The translations under genes were made by a program, and so were the position numbers. Of a stretch of 64,000 bases of DNA, positions 49,139-57,583 are shown one piece after another. How positions within the stretch are numbered: position 1 is the stretch's first letter; each line of letters begins with the position of its first letter. The notes beneath the pieces are model-generated. The model was not told the DNA's origin and searched no databases. It saw only the letters and a list, made by a program, of their open reading frames with translations. This stretch comes from Nonomuraea sp. NEAU-A123 (lineage in GTDB: Bacteria > Actinomycetota > Actinomycetes > Streptosporangiales > Streptosporangiaceae), in assembly GCF_018603905.1 (NCBI RefSeq), contig NZ_JAHFZZ010000030.1:62001-126000 (forward strand). The letters are read 5' to 3'.

Positions 49139-50034
49139 AGGTTGAAGACGTCTTGGCCGAGGCCATGGCCGCGCACGTCGCCGACGTGCAGGCCACGCCG
49201 TCGCTGGGCAGGGAGGTGCGCCGCCGCCACCGCTCGCACGTGATCAGATTCCGTATGGCCGGCGCCGCCCTCGCCACCGCCCTGGTCGCCGTGGCCGCGC
49301 CGGCGATGCTGAACTCGGCGGAACCCGCCAAGACCCAGCACGCCGCCACCGGCACGGACCGGGCCGTGGTGGACTCGGTGATCGTCCCGCGCGTCGTCGG
49401 CAAGCACGTCGCCGAGGCGGTCGAGACGCTGAAGCAGGCCGGACTGGTCGTCAATGACCCGGAGACGACCACCGACACGGGCCTGGTCCGCATGCAGAGC
49501 CCCGCAGCGGGTCAGGAGGTGACGAAGGGGACGAATGTCCAGCTCACCGTGGGCCCGGAATCCTCGGTGCCGCAGGACCTCGGTGACCTGGGCGACGGCC
49601 GGAAGTTCGGCGGCATCCATGTCGGCTACCTGCCCGAGGGGCTCGAATGGGGTAAGTGGTCGGGCAAGAACGGCTTCGGCAAGACGAGCTATACGACCAC
49701 TTTCGTGGAGCCCGGACAGGAAGAGGGCTTCTATGCCGTTCAGGTGGTCGTGTTCACGGGTGAGGCGAGCAAGCAGATCGCGCAGCGCTTGACGACGTTC
49801 TCCAGCAAGGGCGCCGAAACCACCGACATCGGTGGCAAGCGGGCCTACCTGACGAAGGTCACCGAAGGCGGTGAAGTCGCCGCCGAGGATGACAACGTCT
49901 CGACGAGCACCATCGGCTGGACGCTCCGCAGAGGGCTGGCGGTCGAGGTGTATATCAGTCCGGACTACGCGAAAAAGATCGACGCGGGGGACGAGCTGAA
50001 GAAGATCGCCGAAGGGATCGAACCCGTGAAGTGA
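49135..50034 (+). CDS. membrane protein with PASTA domain, partner of SigE-family sigma
   Basis: A 299-residue protein: a cytoplasmic N-terminus of 40 residues, one membrane helix (MAGAALATALVAVAAPAML), then a PASTA domain about residues 82-142 (VIVPRVVGKHVAEAVETLKQ, SPAAGQEVTKGTNVQLTVG), then an extracellular module ending LRRGLAVEVYISPDYAKKID ... LKKIAEGIEPVK. PASTA domains bind muropeptides or beta-lactams, so this looks like an envelope sensor tied to the upstream sigma factor (inference). ATGA overlap with the sigma gene. Confidence 0.75.
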   Translation: MKVEDVLAEAMAAHVADVQATPSLGREVRRRHRSHVIRFRMAGAALATALVAVAAPAMLNSAEPAKTQHAATGTDRAVVDSVIVPRVVGKHVAEAVETLKQAGLVVNDPETTTDTGLVRMQSPAAGQEVTKGTNVQLTVGPESSVPQDLGDLGDGRKFGGIHVGYLPEGLEWGKWSGKNGFGKTSYTTTFVEPGQEEGFYAVQVVVFTGEASKQIAQRLTTFSSKGAETTDIGGKRAYLTKVTEGGEVAAEDDNVSTSTIGWTLRRGLAVEVYISPDYAKKIDAGDELKKIAEGIEPVK

Positions 50035-50075
50035 ACGGGCGGTACGGGTGAGATCAGACCGGGGATCTACCGTGC

Positions 50076-50732
50076 ATGATGCCGGAGCACGAGACCCGCG
50101 GGCAGGCGCTGCGTGCGACGCTGGCGTTCGTCGCGCTCGGGGCAACCGCCTCGATCATCTACGGGCTGTTCTCCTCCGGATTCGGCCGGGTCCATCCCGT
50201 ACCCGTGGGGGCGCCCCCACTGGTACGGACCGACTCGCCGGTCGCGGGTGGGGCGACTGCCCCGGCGCCCGCGCCCGCGCCCGCCCCGGCGCCCGTCCGG
50301 GGTGCGACCGTCACCGCTTCCACCGCGGCGGCCCGGATCGCGGTGGTCTCGCACGACTTCTGGCTCACCTACCTGCCCGCCGGGCTGGATCGCGCCGACG
50401 GGGGAGCGATCGAACCCGACCAGGGCGCCTGGGCCAGATTCGCCCCCAAGACCGGGCCGGGCTCCACCCACGGAGAGTACGTCGAGGTACGGGTCGAGCA
50501 CGGCCCGGTGGCCGCCGACTGGCTCACCTACCAGCGGCGGATCTCGCTGCGAACCCCCAGGGACACCACCGTCCGCGGCAGACCCGCCCTGGTCGGCAGG
50601 TACCCCGGAGGTGGTTTGATGATCGTCTGGCTGGAGCGCATGGGCACCGGAGCGTGGATCCGGGTCAGCGAATCCTTGAGTGACGAACTCCTTCGTGTTG
50701 CCGCCTCGGTCAAGGCTCCTGTAGGAGACTAG
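50076..50732 (+). CDS. membrane-anchored extracellular protein of unknown function
   Basis: A 218-residue protein with one N-terminal membrane helix (ATLAFVALGATASIIYGLFS), an Ala-Pro repeat linker (APAPAPAPAPAP) and an extracellular domain ending RPALVGRYPGGGLMIVWLER and GTGAWIRVSESLSDELLRVA. That end is similar to the next gene's product and more weakly to the sigma partners at 46809 and 49135. ATG 50076 or 50079. It follows the PASTA gene by 41 bp on the same strand. Confidence 0.68.
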   Translation: MMPEHETRGQALRATLAFVALGATASIIYGLFSSGFGRVHPVPVGAPPLVRTDSPVAGGATAPAPAPAPAPAPVRGATVTASTAAARIAVVSHDFWLTYLPAGLDRADGGAIEPDQGAWARFAPKTGPGSTHGEYVEVRVEHGPVAADWLTYQRRISLRTPRDTTVRGRPALVGRYPGGGLMIVWLERMGTGAWIRVSESLSDELLRVAASVKAPVGD

Positions 50733-50774
50733 GGACCTTTTCTGCGGTATTTCACTGGAAGTCATGGGGGACTG

Positions 50775-51269
50775 ATGCGACGCCTGGCAGCGGTCTTCCT
50801 CGTGTTCGCGCTGACCGCGTGCGGCGGACCCGCCGTGCCGGAGGCGGATCGGGAGGCGAACACGGCCACACCGGAACCGAGCCGAGCCGAGCTGACGAAC
50901 ACATCTCTGACCTGCGACTCCGGAGAGCTCGACATCGGGAACCTGCCCGCGGGGGTGGAACGCGCGGGCACGTTCAGACGGGTGAAGTCACTGCGCGAGC
51001 AGCTCAAGGTGAAGGGCGTGCGATGGCGCAAGAACGATGAGGAACTGCTCGTCGCCGTGGTGTGCGGGGTGCATGGCGCCGAGCGGTTCGCCACGCTGGT
51101 CAGCCGGTCGAGCCTGGGGGCGTACCACGGCAAGCCCGCCCTGCGCTGGCGCACGCGGGGCGGGCTGAGCAACTTCATGTGGCTGGAACGGCCGGGCACC
51201 GCGGTCTACATCGGCGCCACGCCCGGACTGGCCCGCGAGATCGAGAAGGTGGCCGCGGGAGTCGGCTGA
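50775..51269 (+). CDS. small lipoprotein of unknown function
   Basis: A 164-residue lipoprotein: signal MRRLAAVFLVFALTAC with lipobox LTAC. The mature part is unlike known families, but its end (GKPALRWRTRGGLSNFMWLE then RPGTAVYIGATPGLAREIEK) matches the end of the protein at 50076, so the two are paralogous. ATG 50775 preceded by GGGG. Last of a four-gene row starting with the sigma factor at 48638. Confidence 0.72.
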   Translation: MRRLAAVFLVFALTACGGPAVPEADREANTATPEPSRAELTNTSLTCDSGELDIGNLPAGVERAGTFRRVKSLREQLKVKGVRWRKNDEELLVAVVCGVHGAERFATLVSRSSLGAYHGKPALRWRTRGGLSNFMWLERPGTAVYIGATPGLAREIEKVAAGVG

Positions 51270-51274
51270 CCCTC

Positions 51275-51297
51275 GCGGCCTCCGATGAGCGGGCCGC
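51275..51297. terminator. hairpin between converging genes
   Basis: GCGGCC-N11-GGCCGC, a 6-bp stem directly between the lipoprotein stop and the aminotransferase stop; no T run. Confidence 0.35.
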
Positions 51298-51300
51298 TGG

Positions 51301-52509
51301 CTAGTGGGCTTCGGCGAGGAGCTTGGCCAGGCGGCTGACGCCCTCCGCCAGATCGTCGTCCCCCAGGGCGTACGAAAGCCGGAAATATCCGGGCGTGCCG
51401 AACGCCTCGCCCGGAACCACCGCCACCTCCGCCTCCTCCAGGATCAGCTCGGCCAGCTCGGCCGACGACTGCGGCCGACGGCCGCGCAGCTCCTTGCCGA
51501 TCAGCTCCTTGACCGAGGGGTAGACGTAGAACGCCCCCTTCGGCTCCGGGCAGAGCACGCCCGGGATCTCGTTGAGCATCCGGACCATCGTCTGGCGGCG
51601 GCGGTCGAACGCCTCACGCATCTCCGCCACGGCTGACAGGTCGCCGGAGACGGCGGCCAGAGCGGCCATCTGGGCCACGTTCGAGACGTTGGACGTGGCG
51701 TGCGACTGAAGGTTCGTCGCGGCCTTGACCACGTCGGACGGGCCGATCAGCCAGCCCACCCGCCAGCCCGTCATGGCGTACGTCTTGGCCACGCCGTTGA
51801 GGATGACGACCCGGTCGCCCAGCTCGGGGACGGCCGTGGCGATGCTGGTGAACTCCGTGCCGCCGTACACGAGATGCTCGTAGATCTCGTCGGTGACGAC
51901 CCAGAGGTCGTTGGCGGCGGCCCAGCGGCCGATCGCCTCCGTCTGCTCGCGTGAGTAGACGGCGCCCGTCGGGTTGGACGGCGAGACGAACAGCAGGACC
52001 TTGGTGCGCTCGGTGCGGGCCGCTTCGAGCTGTTCGACGCTCGCGAGGTAGCCGGTCGTCTCGTCCGTGACGACGTCGACCTGGACGCCGCCGGCCAGCT
52101 TGATCGCCTCGGGGTAGGTCGTCCAGTACGGAGCGATCACCAAGACCTCGTCGCCCGGGTCGAGCAGCGTGGCGAACGCCTGGTAGACGGCCTGCTTACC
52201 GCCGTTCGTGACCAGGACCTGCGACGCGTCGACCTGGTAGCCCGAGTCGCGCAGCGTCTTGGCGGCGATCGCCTTCTTGAGCTCGGGCAGGCCGCCGGCC
52301 GGGGTGTACTTGTGGAAGCGGGGCTCGTGCGCCGCCGCGACCGCCGCCTCGACGATGTAGTCCGGCGTCGGGAAGTCGGGCTCGCCGGCGCCGAAGCCGA
52401 TGACCGGGCGTCCGGCCGCCTTCATCGCCTTCGCCTTGGCGTCCACGGCGAGCGTGGCAGATTCGGAAATCGCGGAAATTCGGGTGGAGATACGAGGTCG
52501 CGTGGACAT
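51301..52509 (-). CDS. class I pyridoxal-phosphate aminotransferase (aspartate type)
   Basis: A 402-residue aminotransferase. Conserved blocks: GRPVIGFGAGEPDFPTPDYI, LVTNGGKQAVYQAFATLLDP, VSPSNPTGAVYSREQ, VVTDEIYEHLVYGG and the Schiff-base Lys in NGVAKTYAMTGWRVGW. Closest in kind to aspartate/prephenate aminotransferases that make aspartate or phenylalanine precursors. ATG 52509. It is divergent from the tRNA-Trp/secE cluster. Confidence 0.9.
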   Translation of the reverse strand: MSTRPRISTRISAISESATLAVDAKAKAMKAAGRPVIGFGAGEPDFPTPDYIVEAAVAAAHEPRFHKYTPAGGLPELKKAIAAKTLRDSGYQVDASQVLVTNGGKQAVYQAFATLLDPGDEVLVIAPYWTTYPEAIKLAGGVQVDVVTDETTGYLASVEQLEAARTERTKVLLFVSPSNPTGAVYSREQTEAIGRWAAANDLWVVTDEIYEHLVYGGTEFTSIATAVPELGDRVVILNGVAKTYAMTGWRVGWLIGPSDVVKAATNLQSHATSNVSNVAQMAALAAVSGDLSAVAEMREAFDRRRQTMVRMLNEIPGVLCPEPKGAFYVYPSVKELIGKELRGRRPQSSAELAELILEEAEVAVVPGEAFGTPGYFRLSYALGDDDLAEGVSRLAKLLAEAH

Positions 52510-52668
52510 GGGTCCATGCTGCCACGCGCCCCGTGACCTGGGCGATCGGCTTTTGGTTCGACGTGGCGGGCATTACCCGGATACACTTTCGCCTGGTCGT
52601 GCCGCCGCATGTCAACGTGCGGTTCGGTCCAGGCAGTGAGCTGATCAGGGTAGTGTGGTTGGCGACAT

Positions 52669-52741
52669 AGGGCACTGGCGCAATTGGTAGCGCACCGGTC
52701 TCCAAAACCGGCGGTTGGGGGTTCGAGTCCCTCGTGCCCTG
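52669..52741 (+). tRNA. tRNA-Trp (CCA anticodon)
   Basis: A complete cloverleaf: acceptor AGGGCAC with GTGCCCT, D arm GCGCAATTGGTAGCGC, anticodon stem CCGGT/ACCGG with loop CTCCAAA (anticodon CCA at 52702-52704), T arm around TTCGAGT. The 3' CCA is not encoded (GCGA follows). tRNA-Trp just before secE is a common actinobacterial arrangement. Confidence 0.95.
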
Positions 52742-52805
52742 CGAGTGCGGTCCGCGCAATGGCGTGTAAGCGCGCCGCAAACTGCGTTGGATACGACAGA
52801 TTCAG

Positions 52806-53060
52806 GTGAGGACTGTGGCGATCGACACGCGCGGCGAGACCGCAGGCAAGCCTAGTGGCGAGAAGAAGACGCGCACCTCGCCGGCTCTTTTCTACCGGCA
52901 GGTAGTCACCGAGCTGCGTAAGGTCATCTGGCCGACACGCAAGGATCTCATCACTTACACCACGGTCGTTCTGGTATTCGTTCTGATCATGGTTGGGATC
53001 GTGTACGGGCTCGATGCCGCGCTCGGCTGGGCCGTCCTCCGCGTCTTCGGCGGATCCTGA
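52806..53060 (+). CDS. secE: preprotein translocase subunit SecE
   Basis: An 84-residue SecE: an amphipathic helix LFYRQVVTELRKVIWPTRKD containing the WPxRxD signature, then one membrane helix (TTVVLVFVLIMVGIVYGLDA). It stabilises SecY in the translocon. GTG 52806 is used; GTG 52815 is an alternative, since TGAGGA lies between the two. Followed by nusG. Confidence 0.92.
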   Translation: MRTVAIDTRGETAGKPSGEKKTRTSPALFYRQVVTELRKVIWPTRKDLITYTTVVLVFVLIMVGIVYGLDAALGWAVLRVFGGS

Positions 53061-53125
53061 TCCGGACACCGCCGGTTTCGACCGACGGGGTCGCCATTCG
53101 ATTCGACGAAAGAGGAAAAGTCACC

Positions 53126-53908
53126 GTGTCCGAGTCTTCAGTGCCGGCGGACGAGTCCCGCGAGGAGTGGGACACCGAGCCGGAAGAGGCCGTCGAGGCC
53201 ACTGAGGAGACCGTCGACGAGTTCGACGCCGACGTCGCGGACAGCGACGAAGGCGACGAGGACGAGGTCGCCGACGAGGCTCCCGCCGTCGACGAAGACG
53301 GTGACATCCTGCCTGACGTCGACCCGGTCGAGGAGTTCAAGCGCTCCCTCCGGGGCCAGCTCGGCGAGTGGTACGTGATCCACTCCTACGCCGGCTACGA
53401 AAACCGGGTGAAGTCCAACATCGAGAGCCGCAACGTGTCTCTCAACATGGAGGACTACATCTTCCAGGTCGAGGTGCCGACGCACACCGTCCAGGAGTTC
53501 AAGAGCGGCAAGAAGGTGCCGGTCAAGGAGCGTGTGCTGCCCGGCTACGTGCTGGTGCGCATGGAGCTGACCGACGAGTCCTGGGCCGCCGTGCGTAACA
53601 CGCCCGGTGTGACCGGCTTCGTGGGCCTGTCCAACAAGCCGAGCCCGCTCAACCTCGACGAGGTCGCCAAGCTGCTGGCGCCCGAGCCGACCGAGGAGAG
53701 CAAGAAGTCCTCGGCCAAGACCAGCAGCGGCCCGACCGTCGAGTTCGAGATCGGCGAGTCCGTCACGGTCATGGACGGCCCGTTCGCCACCCTGCCCGCC
53801 TCGGTCAGCGAGATCAGCCCCGAGTCGCAGAAGCTCAAGGTGCTCGTCTCGATCTTCGGTCGTGAGACTCCGGTCGAGCTGTCGTTCAACCAGGTCTCGA
53901 AGATCTAG
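53126..53908 (+). CDS. nusG: transcription termination/antitermination protein NusG
   Basis: A 260-residue NusG. The NGN domain starts at WYVIHSYAGYENRVKSNIES; the KOW domain is EIGESVTVMDGPFATLPASV then LKVLVSIFGRETPVELSFNQ. The first 75 residues are an acidic extension (EEAVEATEETVDEFDADVAD) seen in actinobacterial NusG. GTG 53126 with AGAGGA upstream. It couples RNA polymerase to ribosomes or Rho. Confidence 0.95.
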   Translation: MSESSVPADESREEWDTEPEEAVEATEETVDEFDADVADSDEGDEDEVADEAPAVDEDGDILPDVDPVEEFKRSLRGQLGEWYVIHSYAGYENRVKSNIESRNVSLNMEDYIFQVEVPTHTVQEFKSGKKVPVKERVLPGYVLVRMELTDESWAAVRNTPGVTGFVGLSNKPSPLNLDEVAKLLAPEPTEESKKSSAKTSSGPTVEFEIGESVTVMDGPFATLPASVSEISPESQKLKVLVSIFGRETPVELSFNQVSKI

Positions 53909-54024
53909 GACGATCACGTAAGCTGATATGTCGTCCCCACACGCGTGGACGGTGACCCCTGTGTTCTGGGGCCCGCACGCCCGTGGGGGTTTGCAACACC
54001 ATTCTCAGGACCCGGAGAAGGATC

Positions 54025-54456
54025 ATGCCTCCAAAGAAGAAAATCGCGGCGCTGGTAAAGGTGCAGCTGCCCGCTGGCCAGGCCACGCCCGCGCCGCCGG
54101 TCGGTACCGCCCTCGGCCCGCACGGCGTCAACATCATGGACTTCGTCAAGCAGTACAACGCTGCCACGGAGTCCCAGCGGGGCAACATCATCCCCGTTGA
54201 GATCACCATCTTCGAAGACCGCAGCTTCGTCTTCATCACGAAGACGCCCCCGGCGCCCGAGCTGATCAAGAAGGCTCTGGGCCTCGACAAGGGCAGCCCG
54301 GTCCCGCACAAGGAGAAGGTCGGCAAGCTCAGCCGCGAGCAGCTCCGTAGCATCGCCGAGACCAAGATGCCGGACCTCAACGCCAACGACATCGCGGCGG
54401 CCGAGAAGATCATCGCCGGCACCGCCCGGTCGATGGGCATCACCGTCGCCGACTAA
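54025..54456 (+). CDS. rplK: 50S ribosomal protein L11
   Basis: A 143-residue L11: AALVKVQLPAGQATPAPPVG, ALGPHGVNIMDFVKQYN and TVAD at the end. The RNA-binding C-terminal domain contains SREQLRSIAETKMPDLNAND. ATG 54025 with GGAGAAGG upstream; the 116-bp leader after nusG has GC-rich hairpins near 53965-53990. L11 is the binding site for thiopeptide antibiotics and helps RelA sensing. Confidence 0.96.
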   Translation: MPPKKKIAALVKVQLPAGQATPAPPVGTALGPHGVNIMDFVKQYNAATESQRGNIIPVEITIFEDRSFVFITKTPPAPELIKKALGLDKGSPVPHKEKVGKLSREQLRSIAETKMPDLNANDIAAAEKIIAGTARSMGITVAD

Positions 54457-54464
54457 GACCTTCC

Positions 54465-54576
54465 CGATCCGCGGAAGGGCCAGCACCTTGGCCCGCACCG
54501 CGATCCGTGGGAGAGCCGGTTTCCGGCTCGCACCCGCACCCGATCAGTGGGAGGGCCGCACACCGGCCCGCACACC
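54465..54576 (+). repeat. three tandem 36-40-nt hairpin repeats between rplK and rplA
   Basis: Units at 54465-54500, 54501-54540 and 54541-54576 each begin CGATC, continue with a GC/GTGG-type box, then a hairpin, then GCACC. Stems: GGGCCA/TGGCCC, GAGCCGG/CCGGCTC and GGGCCG/CGGCCC. Stem bases differ between units but pairing is kept, which is covariation. The rplA ribosome site AAGGAG starts 3 nt after the last unit. Probably an RNA control element for rplA. Confidence 0.75.
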
Positions 54577-54590
54577 ACAAGGAGACAGAC

Positions 54591-55310
54591 ATGAAGCGCA
54601 GCAAGGCGCACAAGGACGCGTCGGCCAAGGTCGACCACGACAAGCTCTACGCCCCTGTCGAGGCCGCGAAGCTGGCCAAGGAGACGTCCACCACGAAGTT
54701 CGACGCCACCGTCGAAGTGGCGCTGCGACTGGGCGTCGACCCTCGCAAGGCCGACCAGATCGTGCGCGGCACGGTCAACCTCCCGCACGGCACCGGCAAG
54801 ACCGCCCGGGTCCTGGTCTTTGCCACCGGTGACCGTGCCGAGGCGGCCCGCGAGGCGGGCGCCGACATCATCGGCGCCGACGAGCTCATCGACGAGATCG
54901 CCAAGGGCAACCGGCTCAACGAGTTCGACGCCGTTGTGGCCACCCCTGACCTCATGGGCAAGGTCGGCCGCCTGGGCCGTGTCCTCGGCCCGCGTGGCCT
55001 CATGCCCAACCCCAAGACCGGCACCGTGACGCCCGACGTGGCGAAGGCTGTGACCGAGATCAAGGGCGGCAAGATCGAGTTCCGTACGGACCGGCAGGCG
55101 AACCTGCACTTCATCATCGGCAAGACGTCGTTCGACGAGCGCCAGCTCATCGAGAACTACGCCGCTGCCCTTGACGAGGTGCTCCGGCTCAAGCCGTCGG
55201 CCGCCAAGGGTCGTTACCTGAAGAAGGTCACCTTCTCCACGACCATGGGCCCCGGCGTCCCCGTCGACCCCAACCTCACGCGCGGCCTGACCGCCGACCT
55301 GGACGCGTAG
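54591..55310 (+). CDS. rplA: 50S ribosomal protein L1
   Basis: A 239-residue L1: KFDATVEVALRLGVDPRKAD, GRVLGPRGLMPNPKTGTVTP (signature) and GKTSFDERQLIENYAAALDE. In many bacteria L1 also represses its own operon by binding mRNA. ATG 54591 with ACAAGGAG 6 nt upstream. An upstream in-frame ATG at 54507 would read through the hairpin repeats and is rejected. Confidence 0.96.
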   Translation: MKRSKAHKDASAKVDHDKLYAPVEAAKLAKETSTTKFDATVEVALRLGVDPRKADQIVRGTVNLPHGTGKTARVLVFATGDRAEAAREAGADIIGADELIDEIAKGNRLNEFDAVVATPDLMGKVGRLGRVLGPRGLMPNPKTGTVTPDVAKAVTEIKGGKIEFRTDRQANLHFIIGKTSFDERQLIENYAAALDEVLRLKPSAAKGRYLKKVTFSTTMGPGVPVDPNLTRGLTADLDA

Positions 55311-55361
55311 CGAAACACCGACCGCCAGAAGCCCCGCTTCCGGCGCTCACCGCACCACCTG

Positions 55362-55390
55362 GCCCCCGCCGACTCCGGCGGGGGCTTGTT
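55362..55390 (+). terminator. terminator after rplA
   Basis: GCCCCCGCCG-ACTC-CGGCGGGGGC followed by TTGTT: perfect 10-bp stem. It ends the rplK-rplA unit. Confidence 0.75.
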
Positions 55391-55870
55391 GCGTTCTCGG
55401 GCTCGCTTGGCACGACTGACGGCCACAAGCACGCCGCCGTTCGTCGCACCGCCCCCATGTGACCTTCTCGGTGGCGTGCGTTTTGTGCGGATGGCTCGCC
55501 GGCTGGCGGTCGTGCGGCCCGCCGGTGCCGCCTCCACAAGGGCCTTGCGGGCGGCCTCCGCCGCAGCGCTTCCCCGTAGGTGGTCTTTCGATGTCGCGTG
55601 CTGCCTCCGTTGCGGCGTGTGGCTTGTGGGGCCTCCCTGAGGGCGTGTGGCTGGTGAGTGCGATCTCGTGCGGCGGATAGGGGAATCCGGGGGACGAGTG
55701 CCGCAGGTGGTGCCGTACCGGAAAGAAAGATCAGAGCACCGCACAAGACAGACGCCGAGGCAGAGAGCACGTTGACCCGAGAGAGAAAGCGGGTCGGGGA
55801 AGACCCTGGGTTTTCCCTGAAAAGTCAGGGGAAGACGGCAGATCGGGTCACCGACACGTAGGGTCAAAAC
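55391..55870. other. 480-bp stretch without a supported gene
   Basis: Frames on both strands here are Arg/Pro/Ala-rich and have no ribosome sites. The right half turns purine-rich (55720-55800). A small hairpin CCCTGA-AAAG-TCAGGG lies at 55815-55830. The stretch must contain the promoter of the lipoprotein gene at 55871. Confidence 0.5.
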
Positions 55871-56698
55871 ATGCTGAAGCGCAGAATTTCTCTCGCTACC
55901 GCCGCGGCCGGTGCCGCTCTGGTCGCGGTATCGGTTGCTGGTTGTGGAACGAACGCGCAGCCCATCCAGGTCAACCTGGCCGCGTCCGAGGTCCTCACGC
56001 AGGCCGCGCAGAAGACCGCGGAGGTCACCAGCTACACCGTCGACGCCGTCGTCGACGTCACACACCCCCAGGAGGGGGGCGGCAAGGTGCAGGGGCGGAT
56101 GCTCTACCAGAGCAAGCCGCAGCTGGCCGTCGACCTCACACTCGACACCATCGACTTGGGCGGTAAGGGTCTGCCCGGCGGAGCGCGAGCTGTGCTCCAG
56201 GGCGACGCCGTCTACGTCAAGGTCGAGGCGCTCAAGCAGCTCGTCGGCGCGACGAAGCCGTGGATCAAGGTGCCGCTGACCGATGTCGGCGGCCCCGGCG
56301 AGATCAAGACGTACCTCGACCAGATCCAGCAGTTCGACCTGGCGGCGGTCACCAAGATGGTGACGGCCTCCAAGGACGTCAAGGCGGCCGGCAACGAAAC
56401 TGTCGGCGGCGTGGACACCACCCACTACAGCGGGACGTTCCCGGTGGACGCGGCGGTGCAGCAGTTGCCGGCGGACAAGCAGGAAGCCGCCCGCTCGAAC
56501 CTGGCCGAGCTCAAGGACATCAAGTTCGACATCTGGGTCGGCAGCGATGGCCTGCCGCGCAAGGTCGCGCTGAAGGGTGCCAAGGAAGGCGCCACGATGG
56601 ACGCCACCCTGCTGTTCAAGGGGTTCAACGAGGCCGTCAACATCCAGACGCCGCCCGCCGACCAGATCGGTGAGCTGCCGAAGAACGTCTCCAACTAA
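55871..56698 (+). CDS. LppX/LprA/LprG-type lipoprotein
   Basis: A 275-residue lipoprotein with signal RRISLATAAAGAALVAVSVA and lipobox VAGC (Cys25). The mature part matches the LppX_LprAFG fold (VLTQAAQKTAEVTSYTVDAV, LAVDLTLDTIDLGGKG, DIKFDIWVGSDGLPRKVALK), a half-barrel with a hydrophobic pocket that carries lipids in mycobacteria. A lipid-carrying role here is inferred. Sits between rplA and the rplJ leader. Confidence 0.87.
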   Translation: MLKRRISLATAAAGAALVAVSVAGCGTNAQPIQVNLAASEVLTQAAQKTAEVTSYTVDAVVDVTHPQEGGGKVQGRMLYQSKPQLAVDLTLDTIDLGGKGLPGGARAVLQGDAVYVKVEALKQLVGATKPWIKVPLTDVGGPGEIKTYLDQIQQFDLAAVTKMVTASKDVKAAGNETVGGVDTTHYSGTFPVDAAVQQLPADKQEAARSNLAELKDIKFDIWVGSDGLPRKVALKGAKEGATMDATLLFKGFNEAVNIQTPPADQIGELPKNVSN

Positions 56699-56739
56699 GG
56701 ACGATCGCTGAGCGGCGCCGCCTGAGTGCGGCGCCGAAA

Positions 56740-56985
56740 GCGTTGCCGACTGAGAGCGATTTGGAAACTCGGCGACCAGGACGTACTCTGGTCGTTGCCG
56801 AAGACCGCCGGTTGTCGTCAGGTTCTCAAGACCTGGTGACCGAAGGATCCACAGTCTGTGGACGGCCCGCGCAGGTGTTATACGAGTTTTCTACACGGTC
56901 TTTTCCGTGTGTGAGCCCCGTGTGCGCCCTGCGCCCGGGGCCGTTCTTATTTCTGGGCCTTCACCGGTGGCACATCTGGAAGGAG
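56740..56985 (+). ncRNA. ribosomal protein L10 leader
   Basis: The 291-bp gap before rplJ has the hallmarks of the L10 leader RNA: a string of short stems such as GACCAGGACG/CTCTGGTC, GGTTCTC/GACCTGG and GATCCACAGTCTGTGG, then a run of CGGTCTTTTCCGTG. By analogy L10-L7/L12 complex binds it to repress its own synthesis. Exact ends are approximate. Confidence 0.55.
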
Positions 56986-56989
56986 GCCC

Positions 56990-57514
56990 ATGGCGAGGGC
57001 GGATAAGGCGACAGCAGTTGCCGAGCTCAGGAGCGAGTTCGAAGGCAGCGCTGCGGCCGTTCTGACCGAGTACCGCGGTCTCACCGTCGCACAGCTCAAG
57101 CAGCTGCGCGTTTCTCTTGGTGAGAATGCGAAGTTCGCCGTGGCGAAGAACACCCTGACCAAGATCGCGGCCACTGAGGCCGGTTTCGCGGGTCTTGACG
57201 ACCTGCTCGCCGGTCCGACCGCGATCGCCTTCGTCAACGGTGACGTTGTCGAGGCAGCCAAGGGTCTGCGTGACTTCGCCAAGGCCAATCCCCTTCTGGT
57301 GATCAAGGGCGGCGTCCTTGACGGCAAGAGGCTGGACGCTACAGAGATCACCAGGCTCGCCGACCTCGAGTCCCGCGAGGTTCTCCTCGCGAAGCTGGCC
57401 GGCGCCATCAAGGCGAAGCAGAGTGCTGCCGCCGCGATGTTCGCCGCGCTGCCCACCAACATGGCCCAGCTGGCCGACGCCCTTCGCGCCAAGCGCGAAG
57501 AGGCGGGCGAGTAA
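56990..57514 (+). CDS. rplJ: 50S ribosomal protein L10
   Basis: A 174-residue L10: MARADKATAVAELRSEFEGS, LTEYRGLTVAQLKQLRVSLG, KNTLTKIA and the C-terminal helix that binds L7/L12 dimers (AAAMFAALPTNMAQLADALR). ATG 56990 with AAGGAGG upstream. Confidence 0.96.
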   Translation: MARADKATAVAELRSEFEGSAAAVLTEYRGLTVAQLKQLRVSLGENAKFAVAKNTLTKIAATEAGFAGLDDLLAGPTAIAFVNGDVVEAAKGLRDFAKANPLLVIKGGVLDGKRLDATEITRLADLESREVLLAKLAGAIKAKQSAAAAMFAALPTNMAQLADALRAKREEAGE

Positions 57515-57583
57515 TACGGGGATTGCCGCAAATCCCGCGGTCCCGTTCCTAGTTATCGCAAGATCCATACGGAGGAAACCATC

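Noticed and set aside
54465..54576. Possible CRISPR or transposon repeats between rplK and rplA
   Set aside because: No spacers, short, each unit is itself a hairpin and pairing covaries; better explained as an RNA element.
55386..55680. Short plus-strand frames after rplA
   Set aside because: Arg/Ala-rich, no ribosome sites, overlapping one another in different frames; reported as gene-free.
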